Assembly: GCA_963082875.1 (NCBI GenBank)
Contig: OY720101.1
Coordinates: forward strand, 248,001 to 312,000
Length of the DNA stretch: 64,000 bases
Reading direction: 5' to 3'
Source of the DNA: Corella eumyota
Taxonomy: Eukaryota > Chordata > Ascidiacea > Phlebobranchia > Corellidae
The stretch's first letter is position 1. The number at the start of each line of letters is the position of its first letter. Positions 12,366 through 24,157 of this stretch are shown here, in pieces. A program made the translations under genes and the position numbers. The notes beneath the pieces are model-generated. The model ran no database searches and was not told the DNA's origin. It was given only the letters and a program-made list of their open reading frames with translations.

Positions 12366-15300
12366 TTAATAACAGGTGTTTCCCATGTTATTTCCCCCAA
12401 TAAATTGCTGATATTTGGTGAAGAAATTTCTCCAAGTTGAATAATCGTATCTCCATCGAGCATAGACCTCACGAACGTCTAAAAATTAACATTTTAATAA
12501 GTTTTTCTCTTCCTTGAAATGGGGTAATTTTATGAAAATAAAGATAAAAACTTACTTGTATATTCGTGGTCTTTACACCAGCACAAGGAACAACCGCTTA
12601 AGGGTTCGGTGAGGCACATTTGGGCCGCGTTTTTGCACAAGTTTGTTGGGTAACCTTGAATACAAGCGACTTGGGGAATGTCAAAACCAGGCAACATCAT
12701 TGTTTGTCTAGTTGGGGAAATTGTGAACAAAAATAATTTAATAATTGAAATATCAAAATTTGTTAAAATGAAAACGTAAAAACTTGGTTTTAAAATTGTC
12801 AAAACGAATCGTATTTTTCAAAAGCATAATTTTCATGTTTTAATATTTTTGTTACGCTACATTAATCGCTTAAACACTTTTATAATAATATTATGACTGC
12901 TCCCTAAAATATGAATGTCCCGGACTCGCTTAAAATAACAAAGTCTGAAACTTACTGATAGTTTCTGAACTCGACCATCCATCTTGTAAAGAAGTCGACT
13001 CTCCAGCTCACATAATCGCAGATCCAACCTTTTTGCATTCCACAACTTGACTGGTCCTCGTAGAATCGATCGCATGGGGACATGATAGAGACTCCTGTGA
13101 AATATAACAAGATGTTTAATAAGAAACAGTTCATTAGTGTGGTATAGAGATCGTGGCATTAGATTATGAGCCGAAAGGTTTCGGGTTCAAGTCGCAGCAC
13201 TCGCTCTTAAGCTCAGTGTTTACAAAAAAATAAAAACTTTTTATTTAAGGATGGCAAAAAATATTTTTAAAAAATTAAAAATTTAAAGTTTTTAAATCAC
13301 CTTGGCAACCGGGGATTTCCAATTGTTCAAAGAAGTTTTCGAGAATTCCAGAAGCTTTTAGGATAAGTGGAATGTAAGAGTGAGCTTCTTGGGGAATCAC
13401 CGTGTACAAGAACTGCTCCAACCTTTCTACGTCACATCCTCTCAATGCTCCGGCGATTTGGACTTTCAGGGTACCGTATGCTCTGTGACGTCATATAAGG
13501 TTAAATTATGATGTAGTTGGTTTACTGTCGCGTGTTGAGTTATTTTATAAAGTCACAACTTGCGACGTCGGTCTTTCATTGTGATGTCATAATATTGGTC
13601 AAAGAGTGACGTAATATATGTTAATTATGACGTCATTAAGCATTATCGAGAAAACTCTACGAAAATACTTACACACAGAATTCCCGTTTAGTTGTAGCTG
13701 TGTAGAAACTTCGGACGAAGTCGAGACCGTAGCCAATCAAGTTCCTCAGGAAGTTGTCCCCGCAGAACTCAACCTCGGGAAGTTGGATCGAATCAAGGTC
13801 AAGTCCGTCCAGGAATTGTTGCAACAGGGGTGGAATAACCCCGCTTGTGGGGCAAGCAAACTGGTAAATTAAATCCCGGATGTCGTCTCGTCCTTCTAGG
13901 TCGGGGATAGCATACAAGATGTCGTCGATGCTGTTGATTTGACCAAGTTGTTCTTTAAGAATCTAAAAAATATTTTAAAATGAGTTTTGCCAAAAATTTT
14001 AAAGTTTATGAGTTTACAGGTATAAACATGTTGCTTTAAAGAGCAGAAAATATTTAAAAGCACGGTTAAAAATTTAAAATAATGTCCTAAATATACTTTA
14101 GCAAAGCCAATTAATTAACTAACTTACTGGTAAAAATTGTCGAACTTCTGGAATGGCGTCCAATATGGTTCCACAGCTACCGTCAAGACATTGAAGAACA
14201 GTGCCTGCCATGCATTGGATTGCTTGATCCAAGTTGTTTCTGTAAATTGACAAAAGTTAGTTCTCTATTTTGTTTCTAGGATCAATACTTGCCACATTAC
14301 AAAAAAATAAAACTTAATGTTTAGCTTAAATATTAATAAAGATGTTTAAAAAATAAAAGGTAAGTAAGGTCAACAATGTATCAGGCTTGCACTTAAGACT
14401 AAGCTTAGTTAAATAAATTTGCTCTGTGGTCTGTAAACCATCATTTTTGCAACAAAAGGTTAAGATATTTGTATTTGTTGTACAAAATCGTTAAACTTAC
14501 TGACAAACCATGCCGTTCCTGTAAGGATAACCAGCAACTAAACCTCCCAGACAGTCGAAAGTTTTGTTCAATGTTTGCTTGAAAGTACAGCTGGGTAGAA
14601 CTTGGATATCTACAAGGAATTAAATAAATTAATATTTATATTTTAACAGGGTTTGAAATAGGGCATAATTCCAATTTTGGCTGCACAATCTTTTGATACA
14701 TATTTATTATAACAATTCTATACATAATGTAGGTTAAAAAAACTAAATATATTCAAACAGATTTTACACAAAAACTAAAATCATTAAAGAGTTAAGTAAC
14801 TTTTAAAACTTGAAATAAAATTCTATTCTACCTCCTTCGTCGATGTCGCAAACTTGCATTCTCATTGGGGCCAAGCTGAAGGTTGGGCAGAATCGATCAT
14901 CACAGAAGTTAATGTCGCAAGCTAAAAAGGTTGTTCCTGAGAAAGCTGCTGCATCGTCGCAAGTAAATTGTCCTGCACTGCTGGCGCAAATACCGGTCTC
15001 TGATTGAGCTGGGGACCAATTGACATTAAAATTAAGTTTTTGTTGGATGTTTTGTTGTTCAAACCTTTAAATTAACTTTTTCAGAATACTGGAAAATGAT
15101 GATCAAAAACCAGGTTACCATATTTTTGTGTGTGACGTAGAAAGTACTAAGTTAGCGTAGGGAGTGTATACAAACTAGTTCTTTCTGTGTTTGCATTGGT
15201 GTACATACGCTAACTTAAGGCGACTGTAAATTGCGTTGATGTTTATTACCAAGCTTATGAAAAAAACTAAAAACCAACCTATTCCGCCATCGAAGCTAGT

Positions 15301-18300
15301 TTCGGTTCTAAGAAAAGCGCACTGATCATAACCAGGTGCACAAAGGGCGTAAGTTGAGTTGTCGAAAACGTTCAAATTTGTGCCTTGAACTATACTTCGG
15401 GTGCCTTGTGGGCAGATCAAATAACCTGAAAAAAAGAATTGGAGTTTTGGTAATAATAAAAAGATTCAACGTGTACTGGGGAGCTAATGCTAAAAAACAA
15501 ATCCTAATAACTTGAATTGAAATATAAAAGTATCATAAGGCCGATGATATTTTAGCAAAATTTAACAAAAATCTTTAAAAAACGTACAAAAATTTAGGTA
15601 AAAAATACAAAAATTTAAGTGTATTAGAAAATCATTAATGCCAAAAATTTAACCATTTCGCATTGGATTTAAATATTAAAAGTAACATAAAGCCACTGAT
15701 AGATTTAAAAAAACTAAAAAAAAACTATTTTTATTTATAAAAAACCTAACATTTAAAAAATTAATTAAATATTAAAAGTAACAAAATCCTTATTTGAAAA
15801 TAATCTATAAACTTTAACTGACCTTCACATCCAGGGAAAACGTAATTGTCTCCAAACTCCTTCAGTATGTTGATGGCCTGGGATATAAGAGGGATGAAAC
15901 CATGGAACTCAGCTGGGAGTGATGACGTAATAATATCACTGATAACTTCTTCGTTACAGCGACGAGACATCCATTCTATGATGTAATACTGGGATGACGT
16001 AAACGCCCTGAAATTTAAAATTTAAATTAACTTTAGTTTTTTGATCACATTTATACGTCATAATTAATCACGTGACTTATAAATGGTTGGTTATGACGTC
16101 ATTAAATTTAAATTTTTAAGACATAATTTATAATGCAAAAAAATAATTTATTTAAAAACATTTTCTATGAGTTTTCTAAACCGAGCAACTAAATGTCACG
16201 TGAGAGCATTTGTAAGCAGTCAAGCGAAGCAATCACGTGACCTTATTGAACGTTTAAAATATGTTCAAGTAGGCATGCGAAGTTTTGTGACTAACGCCAC
16301 AATTTAGATCAAAATAAATTTAAAAACTCATAAAGTTATAAAATAAGGATCAAAATAGCGGCAGAGTTAGCTTAATAAAGTTATAGAAACTTAAATTAAA
16401 AGATGAAATATACGTCACAACTTGAAATGCTAAAAATTAGTCAAAATATATGTTAACGTTTATAAGACAAATTTAACCAATTATCAATAAACAAGTTAAC
16501 AAAACATAAACTTAATATTAAAAGCTTCTCATAAAAATTAAGTTAGAATAAATCAACAAACACTTACTTACCCGCAAATACTGCTTTTTTCGGTTGCCAT
16601 AAAAAATTTCCTGGCGGTGCTTACACCAAGTTGGATCAAGTCGTCGACGATTCGGTTATCACAGACTGGTTCTCCGATGTTAAGTTGAGGGATGTTGCTC
16701 ACTAGTTGTTCGAATAATGGAGGAACTTGACCACCTACTGGGCAGGCAAAAGAGAGAACAATTTCACGAGTATCAGCGTCAAGTTGGAGGTAGTTGAAGA
16801 TGTCGTCCAAACTTTGAATCTGAGCGATCATTGGTCCAAAACCCTGTGAAAATAAATTAACATTAATAATTGTTTGTGGACAAAAATAGACCAGTTTTAA
16901 GTCACGACCTAATAGTAGCTATTACTATGTTTTCGTTCATTTATTCCGGTATGTTATTGGAGCCTTGCGGTTGCGTCATATTTATTTACATGCCGATGGT
17001 TTCTGTGGTTAAGTACCGTAAACGCGTAACCAGAAATTACTACAAAATAAAACCTTTAGAAATTGAAACCTAAAACCGAGACCTTAAAAAACGAGTAAAC
17101 ATTACGCATGCCGGTTTAAAATATTACTACCAGTAAAATATAAACTTTTAAAACACAAACTAATTAAACTTGTATTTTATATCTTTAAATATTTTACCTG
17201 GATAGCAGATCTAAAGCCGGGGATGGCGTCCAACACAGTCCGACAATTTCCATTCAAGCAAGAACTAGCGCCTTGAGCTACGCACAAAACAGCGGATTCC
17301 AAGTTATTTCTGTTAAAAAAATAAACAAATTATTAAATATTAAAAAAACTATTTTCTAACTATTATATATTGTTCTATTAGTTCTTGAATGCAAGCGCTT
17401 TGTGCTGCATTTATCAAGAAAATGTATCTCACGTTGTAGTGGTTATTAAACATTGTTCAATATGACTGTAACCCCAACTTTATTTATTCTAATCACCTGC
17501 AAATTTGTTGGTCAGAGTAGGGATAACCTTCAAGCAATTGTCGCTCACATTCTGTCAAACCGTTCAAAGTGTCTTTCAACGTACAAGATGGCAGGATCTG
17601 GATATCTGGAACATTTAAAAATAAATTTGATTCAGTTTTTTTGTGGCATAGTATAACACCTTAGTATAACACTTAATTTTAGCTAATGTGTTAGGACTTT
17701 AGCTTGAATGGGACGTGTCATAATACACTTGATAATATGATACGGTAATAATTTTTAAAGTTTCCTTAAAAGTTAAATTTTTATTTATTTTTTTTAAATT
17801 ATTCCGCACCACAAATAGTAAGATATTAAGCACTGGATATAATGCTTTTATTCGATGTTAAATAAAAACTTTACAACCCATTATTAACACGAAACTGATG
17901 TTAATTTACGTTCAAGTCGTGCATTTGACCTTCCCACATCGAGGATAAAGATATATAAAAATATAAGCGGCAAGACCAAAAACTGCCCTACATAGATGCA
18001 TGCTGGCAGTGGTATTCAAACTTAGGACCACAAACTGTTAACTTACCTCCTTCTGGGGTTGGGCAATCAACGAGGTTTGATGGTCCAATAAATACTGGAG
18101 ATGGACAGAAAGCTGTCGAGCTACAATGTGAGATTTCACAACTGCCTAATTGATCGATCAATGGGTCAACTGCTACGTCATCACACGTCACAGTGACGTT
18201 AGATGGTGCACAGAAACCAGTTTGAAAGAAACCTAGAAATATTTTAAGATAGAAATGCTTATGAAAATTAGCAGAAAACATGGCTAAATAGTTCTACTAA

Positions 18301-21300
18301 CATTAAATTAAACGTGGTCAATTTTCTATTCTAATATTTATAACAATAAATTTAAACCTTTTATTTAGCTTTAAAACTAACAACGATGTTAAAAAAGAAC
18401 AATTAAATAAGGTCAACACTCTATCAGACTTACTCTTATAGGACTAAACTTAGATAAAGAAATTCGCGCTGTGAGTTATAAAACGTTATTTTTCCAACAA
18501 AGATTAGGATAGTTGTTTAAAATCGTTTAGATCAGCAAAGTAATAGTTTCACTAAAATCAAAATAAATTCTTACCTTCGGTTCCGTTGACGATGTTCGAG
18601 CCGTTGATGAGAACGCATTGACTTCCTTCACCACAGTTAACAAAGTTCAGGTTTCCCTCATAAACTCTTCCATTAACTCGGTCTGAACCAACTGTACCGT
18701 TTGCACATACTAGAACTAAAAGAAAGATAACGTTGAAAAAGGTTTGGAAGCGTGAGACGCTGATTACTTTGGAATGCGGCGACAATTTTATTCATCGCGA
18801 AAAAGCAAACGCGCGCGTTTTTTTTGCTTTAGCCAAATCGGCAGCTGCTTCCATTTTAAACTATATAAAGTCGCTTCTAAATTTATCAAATATAAAAAAA
18901 CTTAATATTCAAAAATATACAAATAAATACCATAACAATAATAACTATTTAAATCATAAAAACTTTTATTCAAATCCTTTATTTACATACAACTGGCAGT
19001 GCTAAGAACACTCGCTACACCACACATGAGGTCGTGGGTTCAATCCCCACTGATCTGATGCTGTAGTGCCTTTGTGTAAGGCGCTATAAACGGTATGAAC
19101 TCCTGCTGAGCCAGCACTTAATCAGCAGCATAACTATTGGGTAATTATAATCTATAATATCCCAAACTGCCACAGGCAACTTGAGACTGGGTTGGAGTAA
19201 CTGATGTTACTCTATGTTTAGGTCGCGCATTCGACCTTCTTACACTAAGGATAAAGATTTATACAAAAAAATATATTTATACTAAAAAAATTTTTAATTT
19301 AAAAAAATTCTGCCAATACTAATTCAAATCTAAACAAAAGTTTTACCATTTTCACAGCCTGGAATTTCAACTTTTTTAATAAAGTCCATCGCAATGTTCA
19401 ATGAAGTTAAGATCTCGGGAACGACACTAGGATTCTGCGGCAAAAGATTGGTGAGAATGCCGCCAACATGTTCAAGGCCGCACCGAAGGTTCAAGTTAGA
19501 GAAAGCTTGGCTTTTTAATGCTCCGAATGCACTAGGAAATTAAAAAAAAATAAAATAAAAAAACCTTTAAATATTATTGTAAAACTTTAAATCATTAGAA
19601 CACCTTGTTGTTTATAATATTAACTTACAGGCAAACATCGGAATGTTCAGTTGCCATATAGAATTTGGAGATAAAAGAACCGGCATAACCGACCAGGTCA
19701 CCAACGAATTCATCGTCACAGAATGGAATTTGTGCCATGACAGGTCCGAATTGACCGAGCAACTGGGTGATAGCAGGGGGTACGAGACCGGGGGTGGGGC
19801 AAGTCAAATCGGTCACCAAGTTTCGGACTTCATCGGTGATGTTTGGGATTAAATTTAAAATATCGTTCAAGGTCGCCCCAGGTGGGAAATCCCCGAATCC
19901 CTAAAAAATAAATTTAACTTTTAGATTTCATATCGCTGGTGACGTAGTAATTGGTAGAACACTTGGTTCAAAGCGTAAGGTCAAGGGTTCGACTACTGCT
20001 GCTTCCATGCTGTAGCGACTTTAAATAAGGCGTTATAAATGATTTAAACTCCTGCTGAGCCACCACTTAATCAGCTGCTAAATATCATGCAATTATAATC
20101 AATAATATTCCAAACTACCAAAGTCAACTTAAGACTGGATCGGAGTAACTGATGTTACTCTAAGATTATGCTACAAAGTCGTCCTTCCCGCATCAGAAAT
20201 GAGAATATAAAACATGAATAAATTGAAAACCTGTAAAACTTGATCCAGGTTCGGTACGAATTGGGCGATCAGAGACAAACAATTTCCACTTGTGCATTCT
20301 CCGAACTGGCCGATAAGACATGACACCAAACTGTCCACGTTAGCTCTAAATAAAAATTTAGATGTCAGTTTGTTACAATTATGCTATAGCATGACGATGA
20401 GTATTTTACTTAATTTCGGTCCCAATTTAGGTAAACTACAACATGAAAAATATAAGAAAAAACATCAACTATATTTTAGGATTTTAATTATGGATGGGTT
20501 AAATGTAAATACGTTTTTAATGTTAGTCAAGAAAGTGGTGCTAAATAAGCTTTCTAACAAATAAATCTTTATATTCAGATTATTTTTTGAGTAAAGTCTG
20601 GGCTACAAGGCAAATCATGTGACCTTGGTCAGGATCAAATCCAAAACCTTTCAGCTAATAACCCAATACCTTGAATTACCAACTGACGTTACTTAAAGTT
20701 TCAGCAAAATAAGTAAACTTACAAGCACATCGTTTGGTCATTGTAAGGATATCCCGCCATCAGGGGTCCAAGGCAGGTGAAAACACCCTCAAGAGCGCCT
20801 CTAGCGGTACAACCTGGGAGAACTTGAACATCGGGGAAACCTGAAAAAATATTTATCCTCAGTTTAAAATTCTTTAAATAAAAATAAGACATGTTTAGAA
20901 TTTTAAAATTTGGTGATATTATGTCGTATTTTAAGCAATATTCACAATAGTTTACCCTCGTATCCGACAGGACAAGTTTCGTACGTTTCAGCGCATCGAG
21001 CATCTCCAGGATTAGATGCACAATCTAACAAAGAACAATTAAGTAATTCCTCTCCAGGGGCGGTAAATTCTCCGAAAACTGCGCAAACAACTTCTTCTGT
21101 GTTAAAAGTAGGGAATCCACACAACCCAGTAACAGCATTCACTGAAAACAAAACATTTGTTTTGAGTATGTATTTAAAAAACAATAATTTTACTTAATTT
21201 TTGTATATTCGCATTTTTACAAAATCAGCCTCCAGTAGGATTCGAACCTACCACCTCATGCACTTACCAATTGAACCATCAGCAAGTCGGGTTGTAGACC

Positions 21301-22102
21301 CCACAACTAAACAAGAGTCAGCCCCAATTGGACAATCAGCGATGGTCGAGTTATCCAGCACCACACCTAAGCCATCAATAGTGGCTCTAGTTCCTTGGTG
21401 ACACCTGAATGGACTGTTGGTAGCAGTGACGTTGCAGTTGCCAGGGTCACATGATATGACGTTACAAAGCTCTAAAGTCTGGTCGGCCGGTATGGTGTTT
21501 CTGACGTCATCACAGGTTGGGGTGTACAAGGGGTTGCTGCAAGCCCCCGAAATCACATTGGCTAAAATAAAAATAAAATTTTGAAAGCTAAAATAAGGTT
21601 TGTTGTTATTTTGGGCTGTGGAACGAAAGTCTTTGAGTTTAATTCCCAACTAAGCCTTTGTCTATAAAAGTAAACTTTAAACAAGTGTTTTAATATGCTT
21701 TCAAATAAACAACTCATAAACAATAAATATAGACATTACTTCATTAAAACCAAATCTACATTATTTTCACTTTACTATTCTGAAGCAACCAACCACAAAG
21801 TTCCACCAACTCACCGGTGTAGTTGTTGGCATCAGTAATTTGAAGTCTGTAAACAAGACATTGAGTTGCTTCAACTGGGCACAGAGTTGCTGTAGAGTTG
21901 TCAAAGACTGAAGTTCCGTTTAAGCTGGAGATTTGAATTCCACCGAAACAACGAACTAAAAAACGATTAAAAATAAGATTTTTTAACTTTTTAAAATCTG
22001 TAAATATTTTTCAAAGGGAAATGACAGCTTACTGTTATCTTCTGCTACATTCGCTGTTGCTAAAGTTATAAAACAAAATAAAACCACAAATAATTTCATC
22101 AT
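12366..22102 (-). CDS. Gene A: secreted protein of alternating Ly6-like and helical cysteine modules
   Basis: Exons, 5' to 3': 22102-22033, 21955-21815, 21561-21268, 21141-20956, 20840-20723, 20345-20231, 19900-19629, 19531-19347, 18715-18575, 18232-18047, 17605-17497, 17309-17198, 16843-16572, 16007-15823, 15425-15279, 15008-14832, 14609-14501, 14239-14128, 13962-13673, 13482-13301, 13094-12956, 12707-12556, 12478-12366. Phase carries throughout and gives 1268 residues. A signal peptide (residues 1-18 or so) precedes Ly6/uPAR-like modules at about 24-120, 121-230, 461-569 and 796-903. Helical cysteine modules lie at 231-460, 570-795 and 904-1134, and a Trp/Cys-rich C-terminal region at 1135-1268. 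The Ly6-like modules show C..G, CP.....C, a Gly, then spaced Cys ending near C....CN. Helical modules share QVLP.C, a GYPY..C exon end, C...G.C, ACP..G.(V/I)PP and (I/F)PGC motifs. No transmembrane segment or GPI tail is seen, so it is probably extracellular. Function unknown; fold assignments are inference. Confidence 0.85.
13128..13235 (+). mobile_element. Second tRNA-like SINE family, short copy
   Basis: The sequence runs agtgtggtatagagatcgtg, then gccgaaaggtttcgggttca (B-box-like), then ctcttaagctcagtgttt and an A-rich end. The head resembles a tRNA promoter and the 3' part is shared with the copy near 38.8 kb. It lies in the intron between exons 20 and 21 of gene A. Confidence 0.55.
17905..17965 (+). 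mobile_element. SINE 3' fragment
   Basis: Only the last part of the SINE body remains (cccacatcgaggataaagat). It lies in the intron between exons 10 and 11 of gene A, opposite to transcription. Confidence 0.65.
18993..19270 (+). mobile_element. tRNA-derived SINE, A-box end damaged
   Basis: It starts actggcagtgctaagaacac, lacking the usual gtggtgtagtggt, so the A box is lost. The B box gggttcaatcccc and the whole body through taaggataaagattta are present. It lies in the intron between exons 8 and 9 of gene A, opposite to transcription. Confidence 0.85.
19942..20215 (+). mobile_element. tRNA-derived SINE, diverged
   Basis: A diverged member of the same SINE family in the intron between exons 6 and 7 of gene A. 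It has a B box (agggttcgactac), the taatcagctgct body motif and ggagtaactgatgttactct. The more decayed body suggests an older insertion than the copy at 18993-19270. Confidence 0.8.
20600..20690 (-). mobile_element. Fragment of a second tRNA-like SINE family
   Basis: Read on the minus strand it contains tgaaaggttttggatttgat, matching the gccgaaaggtttcgggttca core seen at 13128-13235 and 38795-38890. That core differs from the main SINE family. The fragment is decayed and lies in the intron between exons 5 and 6 of gene A. Confidence 0.45.
21227..21284 (-). other. tRNA-like sequence spanning the exon 3 splice donor of gene A
   Basis: On the minus strand, coding sequence gatggttcaattg runs into the donor gtaagtgcatgag and then ggttcgaatcctactggagg. 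The first part resembles a Pol III A box (TGGTTCAATTGG) and the second is a consensus B box (GGTTCGAATCC). They are only about 19 bases apart, too close for a true tRNA, so an anticodon arm is missing. The same arrangement sits at the equivalent donor of gene B. It is probably an old SINE or tRNA relic partly captured as coding sequence, or chance similarity preserved by conversion. Confidence 0.5.
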
Positions 22103-22327
22103 TTTGAATTTTTAAATCTAAAAAAAATATTTTAATTAAAAAATATTTTAAACTTAATTTTCTAAAGTATTTTTTATTTTAGAATAAGTTAATTAAACTT
22201 AATTTTAAAAAGTTGAATATTTAATAAATTTTCAAATATTAATAAAACAAAATCCAATCGTATTAAGAAACGTTCTGTTAAAGAAACGCCTCATTTTCAG
22301 CTTATAAAACCCTAAATTCTCCATTTT

Positions 22328-22369
22328 TTCTAGAATATCAGACTCCTTTTATTCCTATTTATGACGTCA
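22328..22369 (-). promoter_or_regulatory. Palindrome TTCTAGAA plus TGACGTCA upstream of gene A
   Basis: A TTCTAGAA palindrome (22328-22335, the two-unit core of a heat-shock-type element) and TGACGTCA (22362-22369) lie about 225-265 bases upstream of the gene A start codon. The same palindrome recurs in the gene B upstream array at 39515 and 40519, each followed by a related Tattacgtcac sequence. Conservation between paralogues supports a regulatory role, but only two half-sites are present, so heat-shock factor binding is a guess. Confidence 0.45.
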
Positions 22370-22925
22370 GGTCACGCATGTGACAAGAAATGTTCACGTG
22401 AAAAGGGATTGTTATTTGTTTAACACAAGACAAGATTTTGTCGTCACAAAGCCTCTATTTGAACTCAACAAAAGCCTTTCTAACCACAAGATCCTTGGTG
22501 ATAAAAAAAATATTTAATTTCAACATAAAAAATATTTTCTCATAATTTAAAGATTTTTAACTAACCTAGATTAAATATTTACCCTTTAAAACAAGATTTA
22601 ATCGCTAAAAATAACCCAGCCCCAGTTTTAAATAAGTTACGCACTTTTTATATATCACAAACTGTTATAATTCCAATTTTATGTAAAACCGAAAGCATTA
22701 ACTAACCTTAACTTAAATTAACTCATCCAATATAACTACTCTACCTGTTTACTTATTCGAGCATAACAAACTACATTGTGACGTCAAAAGCGCCCTAATT
22801 GTTGCGCAAAACGTTTAAGAAATCTTAGAAGGTTTAAATCAAATTAAAAATTAAAAAGAAACAAAATCCTGACAAAGATACCTTTTTTTTGTTAATTCTT
22901 CTTTTAAAGAAACGTATTCACTTAC

Positions 22926-23007
22926 CTAATATGACGTCACAATTCTCATAGTTGGTATCGCGTTTCAGAAAACAACTTTTTGCGACTCTGTAGCGGTATC
23001 AAGTGGT
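22926..23007 (-). other. Probable 5' noncoding exon of gene A
   Basis: On the minus strand this reads accacttgataccgc ... gtgacgtcatattag and ends in a donor (gtaagtg). Nearly the same sequence with a donor (gtaggtg) lies upstream of gene B at 40788-40855. The gene A signal-peptide exon has a good acceptor (ttttttttag) 16 bases before its ATG, so an upstream exon or a trans-spliced leader is expected. The 5' limit is not visible in the sequence. Confidence 0.5.
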
Positions 23008-23009
23008 AA

Positions 23010-24138
23010 AGTGTAGAACATATTTTATCAAATCCTAAATCCATGGCGCCAACTAGCGAAAGTAAAATGTTAGGTTAGTTAACAAAAAAAAAACTGAAGC
23101 CACGAACTTCAAGGTAAATAAAGTGTTTAAGTTTGCAAATAACAACGACTTACTTGTTAAATCCTTAACATCAGCGTTTTAAAGCCTAAGTAGCTATAGG
23201 TTCGATCCAAGCTGGTGACCCTGACTCCAGTGAAACATCAAACTAAAATAAATTTAAATAATTTAAAAATAAAGAAGTGGCATTTTTAAAAAGTTTTATT
23301 TTAATTGCTTTTACTAAAGTGTATTTTGAATTGTGTATTGTCAAAAAAAAACATTAAAAACATTCACTGCTAGGTGGAAGCAAAGTGCTGTAAAAGTTTT
23401 ATACGTTGATTCGTAAAAAAAATCGTAAACCACTAAAAAACAAAATATAAAACATTTTCTATAGTTATATATTTTATGTAACGCACTTAATTATTAAAGT
23501 GCGATCGTTTTATTTAAAATAGTTTTTCAAATTTGTAGTAATTAAAATTCTACGGCAGATAGCAACAAAAGTAACCCAACTTGACCATGGTATACAATAA
23601 CTTAAAACTATTTTTTTAATATAGCTTGGCCCCATATTAACAAAATGAATTATACTTTACTGGAACCAGTCTGTTCACTACATTAATATTATTATAATAT
23701 AAATGCAAAACTTACCCTTAAGAAAATACACTTAAATTAAATACAAAATAACAACAGTTGTATAAACTGCAGGGGTCATAAAGTAAAGCAAACCCGTTCT
23801 ATGCAAGAGCTACTTTATGTCATGCATAACCACGTGGTTTGTTTTGTCATGGGAACGAAAATGTTTTCGCGGTTTTTTAAACATTCCAGTTTAACTAAAG
23901 CATAACCAAATTTTTACACCCAGTTAATTCCATGTACTTAAAATTTAAGAACAAAATAACATAAAAAGTAGCAAAAAACAAAGTTTTAAATGATAATTTG
24001 TACCCAACGCAGGTTAAACACAACTAAATCACTAAAATATAGAAAATTTGGCGATTTTTTTATTAATTTTTAAAATATCGAATTCACAAAAAGTTCACAA
24101 TTCGACGCCAAAATTACAACAAAAACATTTCATTTACA
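23010..24138. other. Spacer between gene A and gene B
   Basis: This stretch between the gene A upstream region and the gene B 3' end is AT-rich with no credible coding exon. A tRNA-like B box (aggttcgatccaagc) near 23200 looks like a SINE remnant. The gene A promoter probably lies in its left part. Confidence 0.4.
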
Positions 24139-24139
24139 T

Positions 24140-24145
24140 TTTATT
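24140..24145 (-). terminator. Poly(A) signal of gene B
   Basis: AATAAA on the minus strand, 13 bases past the gene B stop codon. The 3' untranslated region would be very short, as in gene A. Confidence 0.6.
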
Positions 24146-24157
24146 AAGAGATTGCGA

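Noticed and set aside
13618-13872. Plus-strand open frame
   Set aside because: Antisense of gene A exon 13962-13673, whose minus-strand frame fits the module and splice phase.
21227-21284. A functional tRNA gene
   Set aside because: A and B boxes are too close and no anticodon arm or full acceptor stem can be drawn; kept only as tRNA-like.
12366-22102. Saposin or EGF-type identity for the helical cysteine modules
   Set aside because: Cysteine number and spacing and the exon layout do not fit either family on inspection; left unassigned.
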